Shown piece after piece: positions 17,040 through 23,895 of a stretch of DNA of 64,000 nt. The stretch comes from Candidatus Dormiibacterota bacterium. Lineage in GTDB: Bacteria; Chloroflexota; Dormibacteria; CF-121. The notes below the pieces were generated by a model, which had not been told where the DNA came from, searched no databases, and worked only from the letters and a program-made list of their open reading frames with translations. The stretch lies in assembly GCA_035544955.1 (NCBI GenBank), contig DASZZN010000033.1:1-64000 (forward strand). The letters run 5' to 3'. Made by a program: the position numbers and the translations under genes. Positions within the stretch are counted from its first letter, which is position 1. Every line of letters starts with the position of its first letter.

Positions 17040-17045
17040 GCACCC

Positions 17046-17051
17046 ACGCTA
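17046..17051 (-). promoter_or_regulatory. -10 box of glycosyltransferase-exosortase operon (leaderless)
   Basis: TAGCGT on the minus strand lies 6 nt before GTG 17039. An inverted repeat GGTTGC...GCAACC (about 17070-17100) sits just upstream and could be a regulator site. Confidence 0.45.
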
Positions 17052-17141
17052 TTGCGGCCGAATTACGGGGTTGCTAGCACCCGTCCGAAAGTTGCAACCG
17101 CCTTGTTACAGACCGTCGACAGGCTCGCTAGCATCGATCTG

Positions 17142-17489
17142 TTGAAAGCCAAGTCCGGCGGCAAGCTTGCTCGACCTCCAAAGCGAGGAAGACGGTGGAC
17201 GTCTTTTGTCGCCGACGATGCATTCCCAGGAAGGCAAGCTCGCGCGCTCCACGAGGAGGCGAACCCCTCCCACCGCCTGCGCGTCGAGCACGACGCCTAC
17301 ACGATGCTCATCCATTTGAGCGACGAAGACGGGAGGAGCTGGACGACGATCGCGATGGATCGGGCGACGCGAATCTGCGCCGTCGTTCATGGACACACGC
17401 AATCCGACAGCGCGCGCCGCGCCTATGAGTCCCACTACAGGGCTGTCACTCCGTCCGCGCGGAAGAGATCGCGGGATGGCGTCACCTAG
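17142..17489 (+). CDS. Hypothetical basic protein, divergent from the glycosyltransferase
   Basis: 115 aa from TTG 17142. This start is supported by TAGCAT at 17129-17134, 7 nt upstream, with GTTACA (17105-17110) as a weak -35. The N-terminal third is Lys/Arg-rich (KAKSGGKLARPPKRGRRW). The middle, YTMLIHLSDEDGRSWTTIAMDRATR, looks like a beta-strand hairpin found in short uncharacterised proteins of this type of genome. An in-frame ATG at 17013 would overlap the divergent gene and is less likely. Function unknown. Confidence 0.5.
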   Translation: MKAKSGGKLARPPKRGRRWTSFVADDAFPGRQARALHEEANPSHRLRVEHDAYTMLIHLSDEDGRSWTTIAMDRATRICAVVHGHTQSDSARRAYESHYRAVTPSARKRSRDGVT

Positions 17490-17494
17490 ACCGC

Positions 17495-17500
17495 TACCAT
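17495..17500 (+). promoter_or_regulatory. -10 box (leaderless) of small membrane protein gene
   Basis: TACCAT lies exactly 6 nt before ATG 17507. Confidence 0.45.
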
Positions 17501-17506
17501 CTGCCC

Positions 17507-17974
17507 ATGGCGGTCAGACCCTCCGACGTTCTTGGGCGGATGGACTTGGTAATCGCTCTTGCCCAGAGCGAACTCGCTGCTCAGGTAACTCAAGAATCTG
17601 GTCTTGACACCAAAGCGACTGGTCTGGCTGGCCTTGCCGGAACAGTCGTCATAGCGGTACTTGCCACCCGGAGCAGCTTTGGACCTGCCTGGTGGGTTCC
17701 CTTCGGTGGCTTCCTCTTGGCAACCATCCTCGCTCTCGTTACTCTGTTTACAGATCCCCTCAGCGTTGGTCCTCTTTTCCCCGACTTCTATGACGGAATT
17801 AAGACCGACCCGGAGGAGACCGCCAAACGCAAGGCGATTGAAGATTTATCTGCCGACATTGAGAACAACACTCGGCTCTTGAACGTCAAGCGGGCCCTCC
17901 TTCAGCGGACCCTGTATCTATACGCGGCTACCTTGGTGATCTCGACAGTAGTACTGCTAGCAACAAGGGGGTAG
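17507..17974 (+). CDS. Small membrane protein resembling SLATT/Pycsar TM effectors
   Basis: 155 aa. The layout is an N-terminal soluble helix (DLVIALAQSELAAQV), a conserved-looking LDTKATGLAGLAG that leads into a first membrane helix (about residues 33-55), a second helix (62-82) followed by a P, a charged cytoplasmic linker DGIKTDPEETAKRKAIEDLSADIENN, and a third helix (about 131-152). The D-x-KA element before TM1 and the long amphipathic helix before the last TM recall the DUF5706/Pycsar effector and SLATT families, which act as membrane-permeabilising effectors in antiviral systems. No nucleotide cyclase is next to it, so this is a fold-level suggestion. Codon GC3 is lower than in neighbours, consistent with transfer. 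Confidence 0.6.
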   Translation: MAVRPSDVLGRMDLVIALAQSELAAQVTQESGLDTKATGLAGLAGTVVIAVLATRSSFGPAWWVPFGGFLLATILALVTLFTDPLSVGPLFPDFYDGIKTDPEETAKRKAIEDLSADIENNTRLLNVKRALLQRTLYLYAATLVISTVVLLATRG

Positions 17975-17977
17975 ACT
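17972..17977 (+). promoter_or_regulatory. -10 box overlapping upstream stop codon
   Basis: TAGACT includes the TAG stop of the preceding gene and lies 6 nt before ATG 17984, so the small downstream ORF may be transcribed as a leaderless mRNA on its own. Confidence 0.4.
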
Positions 17978-17983
17978 CGTTAT

Positions 17984-18175
17984 ATGGCCGTGGACATCAA
18001 AGAGAAAGCCGCCACTGAGCCCGCCGTCAAGGTTTCGCCCCTGCCTGATTTGCAACCTTCTGACAGGCCTCAGCTTGTGATTGAGGTTGGCCTAATTCCG
18101 CTGCCAGCCGAATTTAAGAAATGGCTGTACCGCAAATTCGGTGGGCCGGCTAAGCGTGGAATTCGGCCAGCCTAG
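17984..18175 (+). CDS. Small hypothetical protein downstream of SLATT-like gene
   Basis: 63 aa, starts 9 nt after the membrane-protein stop. The sequence is soluble: a charged N-terminus (DIKEKAATEPAVKV), a Pro-rich middle, then LVIEVGLIPLPAEFKKWLYRKFGGPAKRG with a basic end. No family is recognised. Its immediate position and similar base composition suggest it belongs with the preceding membrane protein, either as partner or regulator. Confidence 0.45.
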   Translation: MAVDIKEKAATEPAVKVSPLPDLQPSDRPQLVIEVGLIPLPAEFKKWLYRKFGGPAKRGIRPA

Positions 18176-18400
18176 CCCCCGAGCGTCCTCCTAGCCCGTT
18201 GCACATCGGTCGGGCGCGACCCGCTTACGGTCTCCTAGCCTTCGCCTAGCTCAGGCGCTCAGTTCCCGCCTCGAGCGGCTGCGAAACGGAGCTTTCCATT
18301 CGCCAGACTCCAGTGACCGAAATCCATCTCGAGACGAGCACGTTGCGGCAAGCCATCCGCGGGCTGCGCTTGCGCCCGACTTCGGTGGGCTCGTAGCAGT

Positions 18401-18429
18401 GGAGAGTGGGAGACGGGACCCTAACCCGC
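18401..18429 (-). repeat. Partial duplication of tRNA-Gly 3' end (possible att relic)
   Basis: The 29 bases match 19111-19139, the T-arm and acceptor end of the tRNA-Gly gene plus 4 flanking bases, with 3 mismatches and no gap. It is in the same orientation and about 0.7 kb downstream of the tRNA 3' end, the geometry left by site-specific integration at a tRNA gene. Confidence 0.6.
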
Positions 18430-18678
18430 TCGGGAACCAAATAATCTGCGGATCGGGAATCCCGACGGCGCTCCGATTTTGGCAGCCATTCCCTGAGGGC
18501 GCCGGACCACGCTAGACCACTGAAACGCAGCTCGTGTCGTCGCGCCGCAACACCTCCAGTCTGAACACCGGTCGGAGCCTTCTGCGGGCCTCAGGCGCGG
18601 CGCATGTGTCAGGGGGCCTCGGCGTTGAACGGGGTCATCGACCGGATCGACGGGTTACCAGTCCCATGCTGTCCTCAT

Positions 18679-19083
18679 CTATAGCCGCCGACTGACGATC
18701 CGTACACGTACGTATCGCACCAACACAATGAGCAAGAAGAACAGAGCGCTCATGATGAGGCGTTGTCCGAGAGGAGTTGAGCGGGTTCGCTGCCGGTCCA
18801 AACGGAGCCGCTGCCTCCGGAGCCGTCGGAGTCGATGTCCCGCCAGGGTCGAAAAGGACGCTCTGACTAGAGAGCAACACCAGCACTTTCCCGTTCGAGA
18901 GGCGAACGGCCGGGATCCCGAATGCCGAACCAGCGCTGATCACGCTCGGGCCCGCGCTCCAGCGGTCGGCGGTCGGGTCATAAAACATGGCAACCATCGG
19001 ACTGGTCGGAGAGTCGCCGAAGGTCCTCGGCTGAGAAGCAGCGCTCGGCCGTCTTTGAGCGCTTCGAGCACTTCAATCACAGT
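18679..19083 (-). pseudogene. Remnant of a Kelch-like protein with C-terminal membrane helix
   Basis: On the minus strand one frame reads MVAMFYDPTADRWSAGPSV, then AVRLSNGKVLVLL and VLFDPGG, which are Kelch-repeat elements (YDP-x-x-x-x-W, L-x-x-G-K-V-L-V). Near 18765-18780 the frame must shift to continue into LIMSALFFLLIVLVRYVRVR and a basic end with a stop at 18681-18679, a typical C-terminal membrane anchor. The 5' part of the gene is missing, closed by a stop near 19081-19083. It sits between the tRNA-Gly gene and its partial copy, so it is probably debris from an integrated element or an older local gene. Confidence 0.45.
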
Positions 19084-19114
19084 GCTCCTTAAAGGGAGCG
19101 GAAGGATTCTGGAG

Positions 19115-19187
19115 AGCGGGAGACGGGACTCGAACCCGCGACCATGTACTTGGAAGGCACACGCTCTACCAGCTGAGCTACTCCCGC
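19115..19187 (-). tRNA. tRNA-Gly (anticodon UCC)
   Basis: A full cloverleaf can be folded: acceptor GCGGGAG/CTCCCGC, D-arm GCTCAGCTGGTAGAGC, anticodon loop CTTCCAA giving UCC, and T-arm with GGTTCGAGTCC. CCA is not encoded. Its 3' end is duplicated at 18401-18429. Confidence 0.95.
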
Positions 19188-19227
19188 GTGGCGATCGCTA
19201 TTCTAGCCCGCGAGCCCGCCGCCAACC

Positions 19228-19899
19228 TTACGGGCGATCGTCGATCCAGGCCTCGCCTTCGGTGTAGACCTCTTTCTTCCAGATCGGCACGGTGTGCTTC
19301 AGTTCGTCGATCAGCCACTCGCAGGCGTCGAACGCCTCACCGCGGTGCGATGCCGCTACGGCGATGACCACGCTGACCTCCCCCACTCGCAGCGTGCCGG
19401 TCCGATGCACGATGGCGAGGTCTGCGATCGGCCAGCGGCGACGGGCCTCCTCCGCGAGGTCCTCCATCTGCTTCTGCGCCATCGACCCGTAGGCCTCATA
19501 GACCAGCGCCCGAACCTGCTTGCCACGCGAATGCTGGCGGACGATGCCCTGGAACAACACGAGCGCTCCGTCAGCGTCGCTGCGGATCCCATCCCCGATC
19601 GCTGTGGGATCGAGCGGCTCCTCGCGCAGGGCCACGACGCCGCGCCGCTCGCCGATCGCGCCGCCACTCACCGGAGGGATGACGGCCAGCTCGTCACCGT
19701 CCTTGAGTTGGTCATCCCACCCCGCGTACTCCGAGTTGACAGCGCACCGGAAGGAGCGCGGAAGCGGGCCCAGGTCGTAGCGCGTGCTGAGCTGACTCCA
19801 GGCGTCGGCCGCGGTCGCCCCCGCAGGCAGCGCCAGATCGACATTGGGCTGCCCGACCAGCTCGCGAGGCTTGGCGAAGAGCACGACCCGCACATTCAT
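19228..19899 (-). CDS. MoaD-MoaE fusion (molybdopterin synthase)
   Basis: 223 aa from ATG 19899. Residues 1-80 are MoaD-like (beta-grasp), ending VIPPVSGG with the Gly-Gly at 79-80 that normally forms the C-terminal thiocarboxylate. Residues about 90-223 are MoaE: LVLFQGIVRQHSRGKQV, LVYEAYGSMAQKQMEDLAEEARRRW, IVHRTGTLRVGEVSVVIAVAASHRGEAFDACEWLIDELKHTVPIWKKE. Molybdopterin synthase inserts sulfur into precursor Z during molybdenum-cofactor synthesis. In M. tuberculosis the related fusion MoaX is cleaved after its Gly-Gly; the same is expected here. It is the last gene of the F420 operon, 4 nt after the phosphoesterase stop. Confidence 0.95.
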   Translation of the reverse strand: MNVRVVLFAKPRELVGQPNVDLALPAGATAADAWSQLSTRYDLGPLPRSFRCAVNSEYAGWDDQLKDGDELAVIPPVSGGAIGERRGVVALREEPLDPTAIGDGIRSDADGALVLFQGIVRQHSRGKQVRALVYEAYGSMAQKQMEDLAEEARRRWPIADLAIVHRTGTLRVGEVSVVIAVAASHRGEAFDACEWLIDELKHTVPIWKKEVYTEGEAWIDDRP

Positions 19900-19903
19900 G
19901 GCG

Positions 19904-20389
19904 TCATGATATCGCCGCTCGTTTGGGGAACTTCGGAACCAATAGCTTCTCCACTCGCAGTTCGCCTTCGAAAGCCAGCCGGGCCATCGTCCGCTCTGTG
20001 CCACCGAACTGCGGACGGGTCGCCGTTCCGGGGTTGATGAAGCGGGTTCGCCCGATCACCTCATCTCGCCATCGATGGGTGTGCCCGTGGATGAGGACGT
20101 CGTACCCGGCCGCCCACCGTGCCCGCTGTTTGTCGAGGTTGTGGACCATTCCGACACGCCAGCGCCCGATGGTGCCCTCGATCGTCGTGGGGTACCGCGA
20201 GTCGCTGGGCGCATTCCCGTTGACGACCACCACCCGCCCCAACCGGCGCAATCCCTCGAGGACGTCCTCGCTGCCCCAATCCCCGGCGTGCCAGATCTCG
20301 TCGACTCCGGCGAATTCCTTGCCGACGAACTCCAGGAGCGCCTCGACGTCGAAGCTCCCCTGCGTGTCAGCGAGCAAGCCGATCTTCAT
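19904..20389 (-). CDS. YfcE/MJ0936-type metallophosphoesterase
   Basis: 161 aa. The calcineurin-like phosphoesterase motifs are present in order but altered: MKIGLLADTQG (the usual DxH is DTQ), WHAGDWGS, VVNGNAPSD (the usual GNCD/GNHD is GNAP), MVHN and IHGHTHR. The loss of the first metal-binding His suggests changed metal use or weaker catalysis. ATG 20389 overlaps the CofE stop by 4 nt, so it is co-translated with the F420 genes; a role in F420 or nucleotide turnover is possible but not shown. Confidence 0.85.
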   Translation of the reverse strand: MKIGLLADTQGSFDVEALLEFVGKEFAGVDEIWHAGDWGSEDVLEGLRRLGRVVVVNGNAPSDSRYPTTIEGTIGRWRVGMVHNLDKQRARWAAGYDVLIHGHTHRWRDEVIGRTRFINPGTATRPQFGGTERTMARLAFEGELRVEKLLVPKFPKRAAIS

Positions 20390-21135
20390 CGAAAGAGGTC
20401 GGTCGCCGGATCCCGCAGCAGTGTCTGCACGCGGCCGTCGCCGGCCACCGTCGCACCCCGGATCAGCGCAACCGGGACCCGATCCAGCTTGCCCATCACC
20501 AACTCAGCCGCCGAGGCGATCTCATCGACAACCGCTAGCTCCGTGCCCTGTAATTCATACCCGTCCGGGTCCTTGAGGCCCCGGTAATCGCGCAATGCCA
20601 CCACACCGGCCGCACCGATCGCCACGTTGACCTGCCCTTCCCGCCAGGGCCGGCCGAAGCTGTCGGAGATCACCACACCGACCGAGACTCCAGATAGGGC
20701 GCGAAACGTCTCCCGCAATCGGCGAGCCGACTCATCGGGGTGCTCGGGTAGCAAGACCACGATCTCCTTGCCCCCCGTGTTCGATCGGTCGACACCGCTG
20801 TTGGCACAGATAAAGCCGTGCCGCGTTTCCGTGATCAGCACCCGGGGCGCCTCGCGAACGACCCGTACCGACTCAGAAAGTATGACCTCTACATGGCGCG
20901 GGTCGAAGCCGATTCGCTGGCCGATCTCCGTCGCCCGCGCGGAGGGGTGCACCCGGTCGAGCTGCACCAACCGCCCCTCGGCCTTCGAGACCACCTTCTG
21001 CGTGATGACGACAAGATCCCCCGCCTCGAGGGACATGCCGAGCCGCCCGAGGCCGTCCATGATGAGCTCCGGCAGCGCAGCGCCCTTGACGATCTCCGGG
21101 AGGCCGGCGACGGGATAGATCGAGACCGCACTCAA
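20386..21135 (-). CDS. cofE: Coenzyme F420-0:L-glutamate ligase
   Basis: 249 aa, the length of stand-alone CofE, without the nitroreductase domain found in actinobacterial FbiB. Family motifs include GDLVVITQKVVSKAEGR, ITETRHGFICANSGVDRSN, GVVISDSFGRPWREGQVNVAIG and LKDPDGYELQGTELAVVDEIASAAEL. The enzyme adds L-glutamates to F420-0 using GTP. It overlaps cofC by 4 nt (ATGA) at its start and the phosphoesterase gene by 4 nt at its end. Confidence 0.95.
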   Translation of the reverse strand: MSAVSIYPVAGLPEIVKGAALPELIMDGLGRLGMSLEAGDLVVITQKVVSKAEGRLVQLDRVHPSARATEIGQRIGFDPRHVEVILSESVRVVREAPRVLITETRHGFICANSGVDRSNTGGKEIVVLLPEHPDESARRLRETFRALSGVSVGVVISDSFGRPWREGQVNVAIGAAGVVALRDYRGLKDPDGYELQGTELAVVDEIASAAELVMGKLDRVPVALIRGATVAGDGRVQTLLRDPATDLFR

Positions 21136-21800
21136 GCGCGCGGCGGCAGACCGGCGAGGGCCCGGTCGGCGACGTCGAGCTCTTCCAGCAGGCGCCGCGT
21201 AGCGGTATCACGCGGCAGCCGAAGGAAGGCGACGACGTCGTCGGGCCGGTCGAGATCGTATCGGAGGCCCTCCACTTCTTTAACTTCGAAGCTGCGGTTG
21301 GCACGCCGCGCTTCGTCGTGGTGCAGGCTGAAGCTATCCTCCCCGAAGCGGAGCGTGATGGCGTGGGGCGGCACCAGCCGCAGCCCATTGGTCCCAAGGC
21401 GCTCGCGATCGGGTGCCAGCAGCACCTCGATTTCCGGGCGGTATTCCGCCATCCCCGCCAGTTCTTCAGACGTCACGGCCGGCACATCGCCCGGGATAGT
21501 GAGCGCGGCTGTGTAGCCCCGCTCCCAGGCGGCCGCGAACCCCTGCCGGACGGCGGCACTCTGACCCTGGGCGACCCGATCCGTCAGAGGTTCGAGGCCG
21601 AAGCGACGGGCCTCTTCCAGGATTTCGGGGTCGTCGGAAACAACGAACCGCCCGTAGCTGGTGAGCGCCGCAACCGCGGTGAAGACCTCACGAGCCATCA
21701 CCAGCGCAAGCCGCTCGCGTTCGTCTTCATTCAAGACAGGCTCGAGCCGGTGCTTCGCGCGGCGCGGTGATTTGACGGGCACGACGATGGCGAGCGTCAT
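21132..21800 (-). CDS. cofC: 2-phospholactate (or phosphoenolpyruvate) guanylyltransferase
   Basis: 222 aa nucleotidyltransferase: MTLAIVVPVKSPRRAKHRLEPVLNEDERERLALVMAREV at the N-terminus, FVVSDDPEILEEAR, ALTIPGDVPAVTSEEL (metal-binding GD) and a C-terminal region LRYDLDRPDDVVAFL. CofC/FbiD makes the guanylylated three-carbon donor that CofD attaches to the deazaflavin Fo. Whether it prefers 2-phospholactate or PEP cannot be read from the sequence. It overlaps cofD and cofE by 4 nt each. Confidence 0.93.
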   Translation of the reverse strand: MTLAIVVPVKSPRRAKHRLEPVLNEDERERLALVMAREVFTAVAALTSYGRFVVSDDPEILEEARRFGLEPLTDRVAQGQSAAVRQGFAAAWERGYTAALTIPGDVPAVTSEELAGMAEYRPEIEVLLAPDRERLGTNGLRLVPPHAITLRFGEDSFSLHHDEARRANRSFEVKEVEGLRYDLDRPDDVVAFLRLPRDTATRRLLEELDVADRALAGLPPRA

Positions 21801-22747
21801 GCGGCAGCCGGTTCGTGCAGCAGATCCAGGGCCGCGGAGGCGACCTCGCGAGCCGAATCGAGGTCGTCGAGCATGGTCGGACGCACGCTGATTCGGTAGC
21901 CGAGGTCCGCGATCGCCGGCGCTAGTGCCGCGTCGGCCGTGTCTAGGACGAAGCCGGCGGCGAGGTCCTGGTAGCGCTCCGCCACGCCGAGCGCGTCCGG
22001 CCGTCCTCCTTCGGCGCGCATCAACTCGACGGTCGGGCCCTTGACCGCGCGGCCGCCGATCAGTGGCGAGACGGCGACGGTCCGGCCGCGCGCGGCGCAG
22101 AGCAGGGCCCGCATCCCGGGCACCCGCAGAATCGGTCCGATGCTGATGCTCGGATTGCTGGGTGCGATCAGCACCAGGCGAGCCGCATCGAGCGCCTGGG
22201 CAATCCCGGGCGCAGGGCTCGCCTCCTCGAGCCCAGTCCAGTAGATCTCCTGGACGGTCGGGCGACAGCGTTCTCGCACGAAGTACTCCTGGAAATGCAG
22301 GTCGCCGCCATCGGTCTTGAGGCGCGTCTCAACCGGCGCGTCGCTCATCGGAAGGATCCGGCTACGGACGCCGAGTCGCTCCGCGATTTCCGCCGTCACG
22401 CGATGGAGCGGGACGCCGTCGGCCAGTCGCCCGGTCCGATACAGATGGGTCGCCAGGTCGCGGTCGCCGAGTTGGAACCACGACCGGTCCGTCAGCTGGG
22501 CGAGGGCTTCCTGGGCGGTAAACGTGTCGCCTTGGAGTCCCCAACCACGCGACTCATCTGCCACGCCGGCAAGCCAGTAGGTGACCGTGTCGAGATCGGG
22601 GGCGATGTAGAGCCCGTGCCACCACATGTCGTCGCCGGTGTTCCCGATCACGAAGATCTCCTCCGGCGGCACCACCCGAACGAGGCCTCGTAGGAATCGC
22701 GCCGCGCCGACGCCGCCCGCCAGGACGACGACGGGCCTCGCACTCAT
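21797..22747 (-). CDS. cofD: 2-phospho-L-lactate (or dehydro) transferase
   Basis: 316 aa. It begins VVVLAGGVGAARFLRGLVRV and continues IFVIGNTGDDMWWHGLYIAPDLDTVTYWLAG, EEASPAPGIAQAL and LVLIAPSNPSISIGPILRVPGM, all characteristic of CofD/FbiA. It transfers the phospholactyl or phosphoenolpyruvyl group to Fo. It heads the operon cofD-cofC-cofE-phosphoesterase-moaDE, in which the first four genes overlap by 4 nt. TATGAT lies 6 nt before its ATG, so its mRNA is probably leaderless. Fo synthase is not in the window. Confidence 0.95.
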   Translation of the reverse strand: MSARPVVVLAGGVGAARFLRGLVRVVPPEEIFVIGNTGDDMWWHGLYIAPDLDTVTYWLAGVADESRGWGLQGDTFTAQEALAQLTDRSWFQLGDRDLATHLYRTGRLADGVPLHRVTAEIAERLGVRSRILPMSDAPVETRLKTDGGDLHFQEYFVRERCRPTVQEIYWTGLEEASPAPGIAQALDAARLVLIAPSNPSISIGPILRVPGMRALLCAARGRTVAVSPLIGGRAVKGPTVELMRAEGGRPDALGVAERYQDLAAGFVLDTADAALAPAIADLGYRISVRPTMLDDLDSAREVASAALDLLHEPAAA

Positions 22748-22752
22748 TCAAG

Positions 22753-22759
22753 CATCATA
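22753..22759. promoter_or_regulatory. Shared -10 region of cofD and uppP
   Basis: On the minus strand TATGAT (22759-22754) lies 6 nt before the cofD ATG. On the plus strand CATCAT (22753-22758) lies 8 nt before the uppP ATG. The two start codons are 20 nt apart, leaving room for only one polymerase site. Confidence 0.5.
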
Positions 22760-22766
22760 GGAAACG

Positions 22767-23609
22767 ATGTCGCTTTTCCAGGCCCTCGTATTGGCATTGC
22801 TCCAGGGCGTCACCGAGTTATTCCCGGTGAGCAGCCTCGGACATACCGTGATCCTGCCCAAGCTGCTGGGTTGGAATATTAACCAGGCGGATCCAACCTT
22901 CCTGGCGTTTGTGGTCCTGCTCCACGTCGGGACCGCCATCGCCCTGGCGATCTATTTCTGGCGCGACTGGCTGGCCATCATCCGGGCGGTGTTCCGCAGC
23001 GTGATCGACGGACGGATGCACGGCACGGCCGACGAAAAACTCGGCTGGCGGCTGATCGCGGGTACGATCCCGGCCGGGCTCGTCGGCGTCCTGCTCCAAA
23101 AGCAGGTGCAGAGCCTGTTTGCCAACCCGCGTGCGGCGGCCGGCTTCTTGATCGTGAACGGCGCCATCATGTTCGTGGGCGAGCGCATTCGCCGGCGCGC
23201 CGTCGCGTTCGATGACGGGCGGACGCAGCTCGACGCCCTCCCGGTGCGTACCGCGGTCGGCATCGGCTCGGCGCAGATCCTGGCGCTGCTGCCCGGCATC
23301 TCCCGCTCCGGGAGCACGATGGTGGCCGGCCTGCTCGCTAACCTGACGCACGAGGCCGCCGCCCGCTTCGCATTCCTGCTCGCGACGCCCATCATTTTGG
23401 GCGCCGGCGTTCTCAAAATCCCGGACCTTTTCACCCCGGTCGCTTTGCCACATCTCCCCGTCTACCTGACCGGAGGCGTGGTGGCCGGCGTTGCGGCGTT
23501 CCTGAGCGTCGCCTACCTCATGCGATACTTTCGGGTGGGACGGCTTGATCCATTTGCCTACTATTGCGCGGCGTTCGGGATCGTTTCCCTGATCCTGCTG
23601 AGCCGCTGA
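22767..23609 (+). CDS. uppP: Undecaprenyl-diphosphatase
   Basis: 280 aa integral membrane protein of normal UppP/BacA length. The two catalytic regions are visible: LALLQGVTELFPVSSLGHTVILP (usual E-x-L-P-V-S-S-x-G-H) near the N-terminus and LPGISRSGSTMVAGLLANLT at about residues 177-196. It recycles undecaprenyl pyrophosphate for peptidoglycan synthesis on the outer membrane face. AGGA lies a few bases before ATG, so it may be translated with a weak ribosome site. A small membrane protein gene follows after 15 nt. Confidence 0.95.
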   Translation: MSLFQALVLALLQGVTELFPVSSLGHTVILPKLLGWNINQADPTFLAFVVLLHVGTAIALAIYFWRDWLAIIRAVFRSVIDGRMHGTADEKLGWRLIAGTIPAGLVGVLLQKQVQSLFANPRAAAGFLIVNGAIMFVGERIRRRAVAFDDGRTQLDALPVRTAVGIGSAQILALLPGISRSGSTMVAGLLANLTHEAAARFAFLLATPIILGAGVLKIPDLFTPVALPHLPVYLTGGVVAGVAAFLSVAYLMRYFRVGRLDPFAYYCAAFGIVSLILLSR

Positions 23610-23624
23610 CCTTCAGGAGGACTC

Positions 23625-23879
23625 ATGCAAGACAACGCGCTGCAGAACAATCCGCTTGCCTTCTTCGCCGGTCTCGTGCTCTTCTTTGCCGGCCTCCTGG
23701 TCGCACTCTTCTACCTCGTCGTCCGCACCGCCACCGAGAGCACCATCCTGCCCGGACAACATTTCCGGCTCAAGCATTTCATTCTGGCGCTGGTCGTCGC
23801 GGCGGCCGGCGTCGTACTCGCCTCCTTCGCCCGTCCGCGCCGCGCCGCCCTCTCCGAGCGGACCCCTTTCAACCGCTAA
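23625..23879 (+). CDS. Small two-helix membrane protein
   Basis: 84 aa with a good AGGAGG 6-8 nt before ATG. Two hydrophobic helices (about residues 12-33 and 50-68) flank a short loop TATESTILPGQHFRLKH, and the C-terminus is basic. No family is recognised. It sits between uppP and an F420-dependent enzyme on the same strand and may be co-transcribed with both. Confidence 0.65.
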   Translation: MQDNALQNNPLAFFAGLVLFFAGLLVALFYLVVRTATESTILPGQHFRLKHFILALVVAAAGVVLASFARPRRAALSERTPFNR

Positions 23880-23895
23880 GGCGGAGAATTAGCCC

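Larger units (their letters stand above)
18176..19114. other. Accessory gap with integration scar and gene remnant
   Basis: No intact gene is convincing in this 0.94-kb stretch. It contains a partial copy of the tRNA-Gly 3' end (18401-18429) and a decayed Kelch-like coding remnant (18679-19083), both listed separately. The remaining parts (18176-18400 and 18430-18678) show no ORF with coding character, and I see no transposase or integrase fragment. Confidence 0.5.

Noticed and set aside
18728-19267. A 179-codon plus-strand ORF running through the tRNA-Gly gene
   Set aside because: It crosses a structural RNA gene and is antisense to the Kelch-like remnant.
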